Source: Methanolinea sp.
Lineage (GTDB): Archaea; Halobacteriota; Methanomicrobia; Methanomicrobiales; Methanospirillaceae
Length of the DNA stretch: 64,000 bases
Assembly: GCA_018262855.1 (NCBI GenBank)
Contig: JADFDO010000003.1
Span: 169,356-233,355, forward strand
Direction of reading: 5' to 3'
Shown: positions 18,850-28,266 of the stretch, one piece after another
Layout: every line of letters begins with the position of its first letter
Position numbering within the stretch: the stretch's first letter is position 1
Made by a program: the position numbers and the translations under genes
The notes under the pieces: generated by a model
Database searches by the model: none
Told to the model about the DNA's origin: nothing
The model's input: the letters and a program-made list of their open reading frames with translations, nothing else

Positions 18850-19824
18850 ATGATTCCTGGTAGGAAACAAACATTCATCATCCTTTTCGCTGTTGCGGTT
18901 GTGGTAATCGCAGGGATAGTGTTCTATATCGGATTGAACACCTCTGGAAACAACATCACAAAAGGAATCGGGAATGTATCTGACATTGAGGTTCGAGCCG
19001 TCTATGAAGGAACAGTGCAAGTGCCCGAGATCGCTATGGAAACCACTCTTCCAAAAGTCTCCGGAAAAATCATGGTATATAAAGCCAACCGGGAACTTTC
19101 CGAAGAGGAGATTGTGAAGATTGCAGAAGCTTTTGGGATAACCGGTGAACCGATTAAGGATTTGGGAATGATGTTCATAGAAAAGGAACCATTCTCGATA
19201 TCTGCGGAACCTTCAGGGGGCATGATAACATATTCCAACGACACAACAGTACCTGGATATAACAACGAATACCTTGAAAAATATCTCCCAACTGACGAGG
19301 ACGCTCGTATCATCGCAGATTATTTCCTCGATTCAAATAATCTAAGACCACGAGGAGCGAAATATTCCCATGTGAACCATGATATTGGGTATTTTGGAGA
19401 TATATCAAAGAAACAGAAGGTCTCCGAATCAATCAATGTCTGGTATATCCACGAAATTGATGGTTCCCTTATATTTACTGATAAAATGTACGTTCAGGTC
19501 GGTGTCCATGGACTTGTCAACCGAATGTTCAGGAAATGGACCGAATCCGAACCATATCGGGAACATCCTATAATCACCCCTGAACAGGCAGTCGAACATC
19601 TCAAAAAAACCGGGATTGTCATGCTAGGGAATGTAAAAGATCCACAGAAGGCTACTGTGACCTCGGTTACGATAGGATATATTGGTGAGACCCAGACGAA
19701 GACGCTGCCATATCTCATCCCCGTATACCAATTTGAAGGAGTAGTCCGGGGTGCCGATGGAACCGAAGCCGCATTCTGGCAATGGATTCCAGCAACACCA
19801 GAACTGGCAGCGGAGATCACGTGA
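18850..19824 (+). CDS. Membrane-anchored extracytoplasmic protein of unknown function
   Basis: 324 residues. One N-terminal membrane helix (IILFAVAVVVIAGIVFYIGL, residues 9-28) is followed by an extracytoplasmic region with no cysteines. The pattern of repeated alpha/beta units (ELSEEEIVKIAEAFGI, then a second part with HPIITPEQAVEHLKKTG) recalls PepSY or YycH/YycI-like folds, but I cannot assign a family. The C-terminus (LPYLIPVYQFEGVVRGADGT) reads like a final beta strand pair. The gene has lower GC and more A-ending codons than its neighbours, which may indicate later acquisition. Confidence 0.7.
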   Translation: MIPGRKQTFIILFAVAVVVIAGIVFYIGLNTSGNNITKGIGNVSDIEVRAVYEGTVQVPEIAMETTLPKVSGKIMVYKANRELSEEEIVKIAEAFGITGEPIKDLGMMFIEKEPFSISAEPSGGMITYSNDTTVPGYNNEYLEKYLPTDEDARIIADYFLDSNNLRPRGAKYSHVNHDIGYFGDISKKQKVSESINVWYIHEIDGSLIFTDKMYVQVGVHGLVNRMFRKWTESEPYREHPIITPEQAVEHLKKTGIVMLGNVKDPQKATVTSVTIGYIGETQTKTLPYLIPVYQFEGVVRGADGTEAAFWQWIPATPELAAEIT

Positions 19825-19980
19825 GATCGCGGGAGAATGACGGATGAATTAAGGTTTAGAGTCATTGTTATCTCCAATTTCGATCACAAATCAGGAGAGG
19901 ATATAGAGATATATTCGTAACAAAATCAGGAAAAAAATCCATATAATAATTTTACATCTCATGCAGGATAGACCCCACCG

Positions 19981-20100
19981 CCCCCGAAAATACCGCGGTG
20001 CTGCCGCCCACGACCTGAGGCGACCTCCGGTCACCAACATTTCATCAATGTCTGTTGAATTTTTCTGGAGACGTGATGGAGTTAAAAATTCGGCGGCGGT
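19981..20100 (-). other. Intergenic element, copy 1 (possible small RNA or micro-ORF)
   Basis: This element lies in the 478-bp gap 19825-20302, which holds no other gene and is otherwise AT-rich. Read on the minus strand it starts with ACCGCCGCCG and ends with CCGCGGTATTTTCGGGGG. It shares this layout and most of the sequence between with a second element at about 53897-54018 (plus strand). A short frame starts at ATG 20040 on the minus strand (MLVTGGRLRSWAAAPRYF...). The shared residues with copy 2 (MxVTxGRxxSxAxxPRYFxG) could mean a real micropeptide or simply a conserved RNA. Confidence 0.5.
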
Positions 20101-20302
20101 CCAAATTCTTTTCCCGTGAGCCTATCAGACCAAATAATCATAAAATTTTTTGAAATGCAATGAAACCACCCTCAATCACTGGTATACCTCTTTTTTGGGT
20201 TATCGACTCCAGCGATGAACTTTTACATTGGACTCCCTTTCTTCCTAGATCCTATTGCACGATGAACGCTTTTACTGTCGGAGAATACCTCCCGCTCCCT
20301 GT

Positions 20303-20977
20303 TCAAAAAACCGGGAAAAAGACCACGAGCAGGTAATAAAGCGACACCCCGAGCATCACCACTCCCGCAGCGGTGTTGATGATCCTCCGGTGCCGGGAGA
20401 GCCATGCCAGGATCTCTCGGCTTCGGGCTTCCGAGATCCCGGCAAAGACCAGCAGGGGAAGGGACATCCCGATACCGAACGACAGGAAAGAACCCAGGTT
20501 TGCGAGGAGCCCTGTTGTCGTGGTCCCTATTGCGAGGAGTGCGACGACGGCAACGGCGTTGCAGGGCAGGATGATGATGCCGAAGAAGAGGCCCAGGAGA
20601 AAGGCATCGAGGACGGGTTTCCCGCTCCTCGGAAGCGCAACTCCGCCTGTCAACCTGCTGAGATCGAGGTCGAGGATGAGGATGACCGAAAATGCCGCCA
20701 GGACCAGGAATGCGACAGGGGAGATGACCGAGAGGAACCTTGCAAGCGAGACCTGCACGAGGGCAACGAAGATAACGCCAAAGGCGAGCATCGAGACGAT
20801 GACGCCGGCTGCGACCACCAGCCCGAGGGAAAACATGGAGTGCGTGCGGTCAATACCGCCGCTCTTACCGGCCAGAAACGCGAGAAATCCCGGGAAGAGC
20901 GGGATGACACAGGGTGATCCGACAGGTGCGTAGATCCCGGCAAGAAAGGCCATCCACCAGGCGGAAAGGAGGTCCAC
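20303..20977 (-). CDS. CcdA-type cytochrome c biogenesis / thiol-disulfide membrane transporter
   Basis: 224 residues with six predicted membrane helices. It matches the CcdA/DsbD transmembrane family: the first helix has PVGSPCVIPLFPGFLAFLAG and the fourth has GIIILPCNAVAVVALLAIG, one cysteine each, the pair that relays electrons across the membrane. The start is GTG 20977, three bases after the stop of the TlpA-like gene, so the two form an operon. The partner relationship suggests delivery of reducing equivalents to the outer TlpA-like protein. Confidence 0.88.
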   Translation of the reverse strand: MDLLSAWWMAFLAGIYAPVGSPCVIPLFPGFLAFLAGKSGGIDRTHSMFSLGLVVAAGVIVSMLAFGVIFVALVQVSLARFLSVISPVAFLVLAAFSVILILDLDLSRLTGGVALPRSGKPVLDAFLLGLFFGIIILPCNAVAVVALLAIGTTTTGLLANLGSFLSFGIGMSLPLLVFAGISEARSREILAWLSRHRRIINTAAGVVMLGVSLYYLLVVFFPVF

Positions 20978-20980
20978 GTT

Positions 20981-21541
20981 TCAGCACACCGCCGCGAGCG
21001 ATGATGCGAGGGATGAGGCAGATTTTATGCCGGTGTCCAGCAGGCGGGCATTCCCTCCCGGGCATACCACCATGACCGGAGCCGACGCAGGAGTGACCAC
21101 GACAGGGCCGAACCGGTCGACGAGGGATGCCGTCATCTCATCCGGGGAGAGTGCATAGTATCCTGCAAATCCATTTGCCTGGATATGGGAGACAAGGGTC
21201 TTTTCCTCCTCCCTGGGATCGATATCGAGGCCGATGACGACAACTCCATCGCCAAGGGCATTTTTAAGCGCGGTGATCTCCTTCTGCTGCCGTGTGCAGA
21301 TGGGGCAGGAGACCGTGAAGGTATACAGGATGACAGGCGTTCCCGAAATTGAAGCGATGGAGAAGTGTTCTCCCGTCCGGACGTCCTGGAGTTCGACCGT
21401 CCTCCACGCTTCCCCGGGGTTGTTCCCGGCCAGTGCGGGGGCGGGAGCGCTCTCGGTGCACCCCGCGACCAGGAGCATGCAGGTTCCGGTCAGGAAGAGA
21501 AGAGCGAGTGTAGAAAGGAGAGTTTCGTCCGGCCGCTTCAT
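20981..21541 (-). CDS. TlpA-like thioredoxin-fold lipoprotein
   Basis: 186 residues. A lipoprotein signal (LALLFLTGTCMLLVAGCTE, lipobox VAGC) is followed by a thioredoxin fold with active site CPIC in ILYTFTVSCPICTRQQKEIT and the cis-proline region FGPVVVTPASAPVMVVC. It is expected to be tethered outside the cytoplasmic membrane and to act as a disulfide reductase or oxidase. CcdA lies directly downstream and would recycle it. Confidence 0.88.
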   Translation of the reverse strand: MKRPDETLLSTLALLFLTGTCMLLVAGCTESAPAPALAGNNPGEAWRTVELQDVRTGEHFSIASISGTPVILYTFTVSCPICTRQQKEITALKNALGDGVVVIGLDIDPREEEKTLVSHIQANGFAGYYALSPDEMTASLVDRFGPVVVTPASAPVMVVCPGGNARLLDTGIKSASSLASSLAAVC

Positions 21542-21565
21542 ACCATTACAGCTTGAAAAATACGG

Positions 21566-22264
21566 TTAAATACCTTCCTTTCCGGCCGGCTGGGGGGGCT
21601 GGCATGCTCGGATCCCATCAGCGGTAATCTCGAAGTCGAACCACGTCCCGGACGGGAGCGAACGGTGCTTTGCGAGGATTGCCCTCCGGAGATGATTCCT
21701 CCGTTCGAGGCGGATAATGGTTTTTGAGAGGTGTTCGAGTGCGGTTCCCCCGAGCCCGACAAGGATATTTCTCTGGGTATCCGTGTAGACCTGGTTCGAG
21801 ATCAGCACCGGGATCCGGTAACGCCTCGCATACCCGAGCAGCATCAGTACCTGGTTGGTCAGCTTCTGCATGGCGTCGCGTCCCTTCTCGAGCTGGCTCC
21901 GGTAGAGTCCCGTTGCGGAGTCGACGACCAGGAGACCTGCCCCACCGCGAAGCATCGTATCCAGTCCCCTGACCATGACTCCCTGCTGGGTGAAGTCTTC
22001 CGGTTCGTAGAGGTAGAGGTTCTCGGCCAGTCTCTCCGCGTCATCCCCTGCGATCTGCCGAAACCGTTCGGCGGAGAAGCCCTCGCTGTCAAGAAAGAGG
22101 ACACGGCCACCGGTACGGAGCGCAGAGATCGATGCCATCACGCAGAGAGTGCTCTTCCCGCTTGCCGGTTCCCCATACACCTGGGTGATCACACCGGGGG
22201 CAAGCCCGCCCCCAATGAGTACATCCAGTTCCGGGGATCCGGAGAGGAGGGGCGGGAGACTCAT
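21566..22264 (-). CDS. radB: DNA repair and recombination protein RadB
   Basis: 232 residues of the RecA/RadA ATPase core without the N-terminal helix-hairpin-helix domain, as expected for RadB. Walker A is VYGEPASGKSTLCVM, and Walker B is GAGLLVVDSATGLY. RYRIPVLISNQVYTD and NILVGLGGTALEHLSKTIIR match the L2 region and C-terminal core. RadB is a euryarchaeal RadA paralogue that aids recombination. ATG 22264 overlaps the larC stop (ATGA), so the gene is translationally coupled to larC; the frame extends to 22291. Confidence 0.93.
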   Translation of the reverse strand: MSLPPLLSGSPELDVLIGGGLAPGVITQVYGEPASGKSTLCVMASISALRTGGRVLFLDSEGFSAERFRQIAGDDAERLAENLYLYEPEDFTQQGVMVRGLDTMLRGGAGLLVVDSATGLYRSQLEKGRDAMQKLTNQVLMLLGYARRYRIPVLISNQVYTDTQRNILVGLGGTALEHLSKTIIRLERRNHLRRAILAKHRSLPSGTWFDFEITADGIRACQPPQPAGKEGI

Positions 22265-23448
22265 GAATTCTTCCGCCCAAGGATCTTCCATGCCTCCTCC
22301 TCTGCGAGCCTGGCGACCTCACGGGCAGGAAGTCCGCAGTCCTTTGCAACCTCCTGCACCCTGACGGATTCGGCCTTGATGGAGAAGATCCCGCTGTCCA
22401 TGAATCCACACTTCACGGGGATCTCCCATGTTTTTCCGCACAGGGTGATGGTGACATTCCGCATTTCCCTTAATGCGACGAACCTGTGGACATACGGCAG
22501 GCACCGTACGCCAAGAGTTCCTGTCTCATTGGCGAGGACCCGGGAGAGCCTGGCCGAATCTCCGGGGAGGCAGACGACCCGTATCAGGAACCCGGGCCGT
22601 CCTTTCTTCATCGTGCACGGAATTGCACAGACATCGCGGGCACCCTGTGCCATCATCCGCTCTATACAGGTTGCGAGCACCTCCCCCGTCACATCGTCAA
22701 CGTTGGTCTCAAGGACGAAAATTTCGTCATCGCCCGTGTGTTCCAGCTTCTCGATGAGGGTTGCCCTGAGAACATTGGGGGTGTCAGGGGTATTTCTGTC
22801 CCCTGCACCGTATCCCGTGGCTATCACTTTTCCACCGGCATGAGCACCCGGAAAGAACGATGCAAACTCCGACAGAAGGGCAGCTCCTGTAGGAGTGCAG
22901 AGCTCACCATCATCAGGAGTCCCGTACTGTATTGGAAGGCCAGCCTCCTCGAGGATAGCCAGGGTAGCGGGTGCCGGGACCGGTAAGATCCCGTGGGAAG
23001 ATCGTATCGTCCCTCCTCCAACAGCCACAGTCCCCACTATCACAGCGTCAACTGCAAGGCCCGTGAGTGCCGTGCAGGCTCCGATCACTTCGGCAATTGC
23101 GTCATCGGCCCCAACCTCGTGAAAGTGCGATGTCTCGCCGTGAATCGCGGCCTCGCCCCTGGCCATCCGTTCGAATACCCTGCATGCGAGTGTGATCGCC
23201 TCCGGAAGAGCGTCGGCATTCCTCACATGGGAGATCACCTCAGGCAATGAACGCTGTACAACCGTGGCACGTGTGTCGACCTTGACTGCCCTGATGCCAG
23301 CCCGTACCACGTCATGAATCCCCGGCTCACCAACCACGGAAGTCATGGCCCTGGAGACCGCTGCCCTGTCGGCACCAAGCTGCACGAGCGCTCCACAGAC
23401 CATATCGCCCGCAGCTCCCCTGAATGGCTCAAAGACCAGGACTCGCAT
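22261..23448 (-). CDS. larC: Nickel pincer cofactor biosynthesis protein LarC
   Basis: 395 residues in one uninterrupted frame; in Lactobacillus the homologue is made through a programmed frameshift. The start MRVLVFEPFRGAAGDMVCGA and the blocks ETSHFHEVGADDAIAEVIGA and VFVLETNVDDVTGEVLATCI-type text (here EIFVLETNVDDVTGEVLATC) are family signatures. LarC inserts nickel into the pyridinium dithiocarboxylate precursor using CTP. LarB, LarE and LarA are not in this window, so the client enzyme here is unknown. It is divergent from the CDC48 gene and overlaps radB by four bases. Confidence 0.92.
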   Translation of the reverse strand: MRVLVFEPFRGAAGDMVCGALVQLGADRAAVSRAMTSVVGEPGIHDVVRAGIRAVKVDTRATVVQRSLPEVISHVRNADALPEAITLACRVFERMARGEAAIHGETSHFHEVGADDAIAEVIGACTALTGLAVDAVIVGTVAVGGGTIRSSHGILPVPAPATLAILEEAGLPIQYGTPDDGELCTPTGAALLSEFASFFPGAHAGGKVIATGYGAGDRNTPDTPNVLRATLIEKLEHTGDDEIFVLETNVDDVTGEVLATCIERMMAQGARDVCAIPCTMKKGRPGFLIRVVCLPGDSARLSRVLANETGTLGVRCLPYVHRFVALREMRNVTITLCGKTWEIPVKCGFMDSGIFSIKAESVRVQEVAKDCGLPAREVARLAEEEAWKILGRKNS

Positions 23449-23453
23449 AGGTA

Positions 23454-23462
23454 CTTATAAAT
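23454..23462 (+). promoter_or_regulatory. TATA box for the CDC48 gene (leaderless start)
   Basis: CTTATAAAT is centred about 30 bp before ATG 23488. With the usual 25-28 bp from TATA box to start of transcription, the mRNA would begin at or within a few bases of the ATG. No Shine-Dalgarno site is visible, in keeping with a leaderless transcript. Confidence 0.6.
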
Positions 23463-23487
23463 CCCAGCGTATTGCACCTTTAAATTA

Positions 23488-25908
23488 ATGCCTGAACTCC
23501 ATCTGAAGGTTGACAGCGCGTATCCGGGCGATCAGGGCGGCGGAAAGGCGAGGCTCGACCCAGAAACCATGCTTTTTTTGAAGATCTCACCTGGCGACAT
23601 CGTGATAATAGAAGGGAAAAGGCGGACGGTCGCCAAAGTCTGGAGGTCTCTTGTGGAGGACTGGAACCAGAACAAGATCAGGATCGATAATTTCACCCGC
23701 ATCAATGCCGGGGTCAGCATTGGCGATACTGTCAAGATCTCCCGTGTCCAGGATGAAATTGAGGCGAAAGCGGTGGTGCTCGCTCCCCCTGAAGATCTCC
23801 CCAGGAATGTCCCTATCAGCATCACCCCCCATATCGTAAACGCCCTTATCGACTTCCCGGTGCTGAAGAACGACCTCGTCCCGCTCTCGAGCGGATTGCC
23901 CTTCCTGCAGACCCAGTTCGTGCCGTTCAAGGTGGTGGAGATCGAGCCGGAACAGGCGGTGATCATCACCAAGAATACTCATATCGAGTTCTCGGAGAAA
24001 CCGGCAGCAGGGGTTGAGGGCGTAAAAAGGATTTCCTACGAGGATATCGGGGGGCTGAAGGACGAACTGCAGCGTGTCCGAGAGATGATCGAGCTTCCCA
24101 TGAGGCACCCGGAGCTCTTCCAGAGGCTCGGGATAGAACCGCCCAAGGGAGTTCTCCTGTACGGCCCCCCTGGGACCGGGAAGACCCTGATCGCGAAAGC
24201 TGTTGCGAGCGAGAGCGGGGCACACTTCATATCCATTGCAGGCCCTGAAGTCATCTCCAAGTATTACGGGGAGAGCGAACAGAAGCTCCGGGAGATCTTT
24301 GACGAGGCCGAGCAGAACGCTCCTTCGATCATCTTCATCGATGAACTCGACTCCATCACGCCAAGGAGGGAAGAGGTGACAGGTGAGGTCGAGCGTCGGG
24401 TGGTTGCCCAGCTCCTGACCATGATGGATGGCCTCGAGGAACGGGGTCAGGTGGTGGTGATCGGGGCGACCAACAGGGTGGACGCAATCGATCCCGCACT
24501 CAGGAGGCCTGGGAGATTTGACCGGGAGATCGAGATCGGTGTCCCAACCGAGCCTGACCGTATCGAGATCCTCAAGATCCATACACGTGGCATGCCGCTC
24601 ACGCCCGAGGTGAACCTCGAGATGCTGGGCCAGCAGACCCACGGGTTCGTGGGTGCAGACCTTGCAGCACTCGCAAGGGAAGCAGGTATCCGGGCGCTTC
24701 GCCGGTACCTCCCCGAGATCGATCTCGACGAGGAAGAGATCCCCCAGGAGGTGCTGGACAATATGGTGGTGATGCCCGCGGACTTCAGGGATGCGCTGAG
24801 GGATGTCAGCCCGAGTGCCATGAGGGAGGTGATGCTCGAGGTATCCCACGTGACATGGCAGGACGTGGGAGGCCTGGATGAAGCAAAGCAGGAGATCAGG
24901 GAGGCGGTGGAATACCCGCTCACCCAGAGGGAACGCTACGATGAGCTTGGTATCAGGCCGCCCCGTGGTGTGCTCCTGTATGGTCCCCCGGGGACCGGGA
25001 AGACCCTCATTGCAAAGGCCGTTGCCAACGAGAGCGGGGCCAATTTCATCGCGATCCGCGGCCCCCAGCTCCTCTCGAAATGGGTTGGGGAGAGCGAGCG
25101 TGCGGTCCGGGAGATCTTCAAGAAAGCCCGGCAGGTCGCTCCGGCAATCATCTTCTTCGACGAACTCGATGCGCTCGCCCCGACGAGGGGGGGAGAGGTG
25201 GGCAGTCATGTCATGGAGAGCGTGCTCAACCAGATCCTCACCGAGATTGACGGCCTCGAGGAGCTCAAGGACGTGGTAGTGCTCGGGGCAACCAACCAGC
25301 CGATGCTGGTGGACCCGGCACTTCTGAGGGCAGGAAGGTTTGACAGGCTCGTGTACATCGGGGAACCCGGTATGGATGACAGGGTCCAGATCCTGACGAT
25401 CCACATGAGGGGAATGCCGGTGGAAGGCTCTCCCATGGAGGAGATCCTTGACAGGCTCGGGAACTATGACGAAGGCTCTCTCGATGACCTTGTGGAGTCG
25501 CTCGGGAGGGACAGGACCGTTCTCCCCGGTGATATTACGGGAGCAGCAGAAGGAGTCACACCGTCGGGGAAAGCGGCACTCACCCGTCCCCAGATCAGGA
25601 AATACCTTGTTGAACAGATGAACTCAAGACACCTTGAGATGAAGGATGATGCCATAGGCACCCTTGTTCGTGGTATCGCGGCCCGGACCGAAGGCTACGT
25701 CGGGTCAGATCTCGAGGCGCTCTGCAGGGAAGCAGGGGTATTTGCCATGAGGGAAGGTGCACGGCATGTGGCGGAGCGGCACTTCGAGGCGAGCCTCGCG
25801 AAGGTTCACCCGACGATGAATCCCCGGCTGAAGGAGTACTACGAGAGGATTCGGCAGTCCTTCAAGGGAGGACTCCCGAAGGAGATCCAGCCCCCTGAAT
25901 ACCAGTGA
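23488..25908 (+). CDS. CDC48/VAT-type AAA ATPase
   Basis: 806 residues. A double-psi barrel N domain (residues 1-180) is followed by two AAA modules: Walker [15 protein letters not shown] near residues 224 and 500, and Walker [11 protein letters not shown] and [10 protein letters not shown]. Pore and second-region-of-homology motifs are intact. This is the archaeal p97/VAT unfoldase, which feeds proteins to the proteasome and remodels complexes. An insert in the C-terminal part (about residues 665-700, rich in Gly and charged residues) separates the second AAA lid from the tail. A long minus-strand open frame over the same bases is an artefact. Confidence 0.96.
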   Translation: MPELHLKVDSAYPGDQGGGKARLDPETMLFLKISPGDIVIIEGKRRTVAKVWRSLVEDWNQNKIRIDNFTRINAGVSIGDTVKISRVQDEIEAKAVVLAPPEDLPRNVPISITPHIVNALIDFPVLKNDLVPLSSGLPFLQTQFVPFKVVEIEPEQAVIITKNTHIEFSEKPAAGVEGVKRISYEDIGGLKDELQRVREMIELPMRHPELFQRLGIEPPKGVLLYGPPGTGKTLIAKAVASESGAHFISIAGPEVISKYYGESEQKLREIFDEAEQNAPSIIFIDELDSITPRREEVTGEVERRVVAQLLTMMDGLEERGQVVVIGATNRVDAIDPALRRPGRFDREIEIGVPTEPDRIEILKIHTRGMPLTPEVNLEMLGQQTHGFVGADLAALAREAGIRALRRYLPEIDLDEEEIPQEVLDNMVVMPADFRDALRDVSPSAMREVMLEVSHVTWQDVGGLDEAKQEIREAVEYPLTQRERYDELGIRPPRGVLLYGPPGTGKTLIAKAVANESGANFIAIRGPQLLSKWVGESERAVREIFKKARQVAPAIIFFDELDALAPTRGGEVGSHVMESVLNQILTEIDGLEELKDVVVLGATNQPMLVDPALLRAGRFDRLVYIGEPGMDDRVQILTIHMRGMPVEGSPMEEILDRLGNYDEGSLDDLVESLGRDRTVLPGDITGAAEGVTPSGKAALTRPQIRKYLVEQMNSRHLEMKDDAIGTLVRGIAARTEGYVGSDLEALCREAGVFAMREGARHVAERHFEASLAKVHPTMNPRLKEYYERIRQSFKGGLPKEIQPPEYQ

Positions 25909-26082
25909 TGGAAGCATGAGGGCTCTCTCCATTTTTCCTGTACAGTCACACATCCTCTGACTGCATACACCCAACCTGACCTCTGTTATCGGTATAATTG
26001 AAGAGAAGCACTCCTCAAATGATCCGGATGAAAACCTTGGGTATTAATATGAATACCTGACGAGATTTTAACGCAAGTTTCC

Positions 26083-27624
26083 ATGCAGAACGTTACTACC
26101 TTCCTCGATAACCACGCTCTCGATTCCTCCGCATCTGCCCTCATCTGGCCCTCAGAAGGTGTCCGGTATTCCTACGCCGAGCTCCTGGATCGGGTCCGGC
26201 GTCTCGCATCTTTCCTCTGTTCCATTGGAATATCGAAGGGTGACCGGGTCTGTATCTACCTCGAATCCAGCCCCGAATACCTGATCAGCTACTTCGCAGT
26301 GTGGCGGATAGGCGCAATCGCGGTCCCCGCCAACATCGTGCTGAGGGAAGGGGAACTTGGGTACCTTATCGGGAATTCGGGTGCCCGTGCCATCATCTGC
26401 AGCCCGGAGGGTCGATCCGTTGTTGAGAAGGTACGTCATTCGGCTCCTTCCGTGGAGGTCGCGATCTGCACGGGGGACGGCGGGAAGGGGATGCTCTCCT
26501 GGGATAAGGTGCTGGAGAGGGAACCGGACTTTCTCGAGGCAGTCCCCTGCGGATTCGACGATGCCTGCCAGCTGCAGTACACGTCGGGGACCACAGGGAA
26601 ACCAAAGGGTGCCATCCTCACCCATGGCAACTGGATCGCCGCTCTGGAGGCAGAGAAAGAGGTGCTCGGTCTCAGGCCCGGCGATATCTATCTTGGTATC
26701 TACCCGATGCCCCATGTCGGAGTCTCGTGGGGGATATCGGTTCTCAGGGCGAAGGGAACCTACGTGATCATGGAGCGGTTCTCAGAGGAGGACTACGTGC
26801 GTCTCGTGAAGGAATGCGGGGTCACGGTTCTTTCAGGAATGCCTCCTGTCATCCACGGCCTGTGCAATGCCCCGGAGGGGACAGAAGAAGCGCTCTCGAC
26901 TGTAAGGGTCATCATCAGCGGCGGAGGCCAGCTTCTGCCATCTGTCTGGGAGGCATTTGACCGGAGGTACCACATCCCCATCGCCAATTCCTATGGCCTC
27001 TCGGAGACAATTGTCGTTGGCACCGGGACCGCCACGCTCCCCGGGAGGCCCGATCTCACCCGGAATTTCCGGAGCGTGGGAGTGCCGGTCGGATACAGCG
27101 AGGTACGCATTGTCGACAGTTCAGATCCCGCAAAGATCCTTCCCCCCTGTGAAACAGGAGAGATTGCCTTACGCGGGCCATCCGTTGCCAGCGGATACTG
27201 GAGCATGCCAGAAGAGACCAGCGAGACATTTCTTCAGGGAGGATGGTTCCTTACGGGGGACATGGGATATCTCGATTCCAGCGGGATACTCTTCATCACC
27301 GACAGGAAAAAGGACATGATCATCATGTCGGGATGGAAAGTCTATCCCACTGAGGTCGAGAATATCCTTCTCCAGCACCCGGTTGTGGCGGATGCCGCCA
27401 TTTTCGGAATCCCTGATGAGAGAAAAGGGGAGATTCCCGTTGCAGCTCTCGTGTTGAAGAAAGGGACGGTGCTTGACAGTGAAGAGATGACTGACTTCTG
27501 CAAGAGCCGTATGGCGGGATACAAGGTACCGAGGAAGTTCTTCCTGGTAGATTCCCTCCCCAGGGTCCATGGCTGGAAGCTTTTGCGCCGCACATTGCGC
27601 GAAGAGCACTCAAAAAAAGGCTGA
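26083..27624 (+). CDS. AMP-forming acyl-CoA synthetase/ligase
   Basis: 513 residues of the ANL superfamily. The phosphate-binding loop is YTSGTTGKPKGAILTHGN near residue 165; GLSETIVVGTG, LTGDMGYLDSSGILFITDRK and KDMIIMSGWKVYPTEVENIL match later core motifs. The C-terminal catalytic lysine is kept in LPRVHGWKLLRRTLRE, although the usual glycine before it is tryptophan. It activates a carboxylic acid to the acyl-AMP and then the CoA thioester; chain length cannot be told. In methanogens such enzymes may serve isoprenoid or fatty acid salvage; this is inference. Confidence 0.88.
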   Translation: MQNVTTFLDNHALDSSASALIWPSEGVRYSYAELLDRVRRLASFLCSIGISKGDRVCIYLESSPEYLISYFAVWRIGAIAVPANIVLREGELGYLIGNSGARAIICSPEGRSVVEKVRHSAPSVEVAICTGDGGKGMLSWDKVLEREPDFLEAVPCGFDDACQLQYTSGTTGKPKGAILTHGNWIAALEAEKEVLGLRPGDIYLGIYPMPHVGVSWGISVLRAKGTYVIMERFSEEDYVRLVKECGVTVLSGMPPVIHGLCNAPEGTEEALSTVRVIISGGGQLLPSVWEAFDRRYHIPIANSYGLSETIVVGTGTATLPGRPDLTRNFRSVGVPVGYSEVRIVDSSDPAKILPPCETGEIALRGPSVASGYWSMPEETSETFLQGGWFLTGDMGYLDSSGILFITDRKKDMIIMSGWKVYPTEVENILLQHPVVADAAIFGIPDERKGEIPVAALVLKKGTVLDSEEMTDFCKSRMAGYKVPRKFFLVDSLPRVHGWKLLRRTLREEHSKKG

Positions 27625-27681
27625 TACGGGGCAAGAATATAAGTGAATGGACTGAAATAGTTATTTTTGGAGATATCTCCT

Positions 27682-28266
27682 TTGGCCAAGGAAAACAGGC
27701 GATCCACTGGTATTACTGGACTTGATCTCGCCATGGAGGGAGGTTTTCCCGTTGGTATGACGATCGTCGTACAGGGTTCACCGTTGACCGGGATCGACCA
27801 TATGGCCCGACAGTTCTGGGGAATGGACAGCAATACCGGCAGTTACCTGATGATCGATGGGGAGGTTGAACCCGGGATGACCAATGCTGCCGGGATGACC
27901 ACGGACCAGCTTGCAGATCTCTGCAAGGGGGATCGCATTGTCATTGACTCTCTTTCGACCATCATCAATCACGGCGGCATAGAGAACGCTTTGCAGTTCC
28001 TTGATAAAGTCAAGAAGGATATTGCTGCCCGGAATGCCAATGTCATGTTCCTGCTCTATCCAGACCTCCATTCCGCCCTGGATGAGATCCGGATCATGCG
28101 GGTTGCAGATGTTGTGATAGAATTAAAAGAAGTGATCTTCATGAACGAGATCGAACGCCAGCTCGCCGTCCATAAGATCAGGAAAGGCCAGGTTCCGAAG
28201 CGCCTGATCCCGTTCAATATCACAGAAAAGGGAATTGAACTCTCCACGACGTCAAGGGTGGTATGA
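27682..28266 (+). CDS. RAD55/KaiC-like RecA-superfamily protein with degenerate Walker A
   Basis: 194 residues. STGITGLDLAMEGGFPVGMT is the typical KaiC/RAD55 opening. The P-loop is lost: the position of GxxxxGK(T/S) reads VVQGSPLTGIDHM. Walker B is kept (GDRIVIDSLSTIINHG). The family (often annotated as KaiC-like or RAD55) is common in Methanomicrobiales, and inactive members are thought to be regulatory. TTG 27682 is preferred to TTG 27667 since GGAG (27669-27672) lies nine bases before it. The stop codon lies inside the first palindrome of the repeat array that follows. Confidence 0.78.
   Translation: MAKENRRSTGITGLDLAMEGGFPVGMTIVVQGSPLTGIDHMARQFWGMDSNTGSYLMIDGEVEPGMTNAAGMTTDQLADLCKGDRIVIDSLSTIINHGGIENALQFLDKVKKDIAARNANVMFLLYPDLHSALDEIRIMRVADVVIELKEVIFMNEIERQLAVHKIRKGQVPKRLIPFNITEKGIELSTTSRVV

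Noticed and set aside
20255..20933. Plus-strand frames over the CcdA gene
   Set aside because: The acidic and Arg-rich repeats are the complement of hydrophobic membrane helices in ccdA.
23587..25404. Minus-strand frame of 605 codons
   Set aside because: It lies entirely within the CDC48 gene, whose protein has every AAA motif. The minus-strand text is rich in His, Arg and Pro with no domain pattern, as expected for the complement of GC-rich code.
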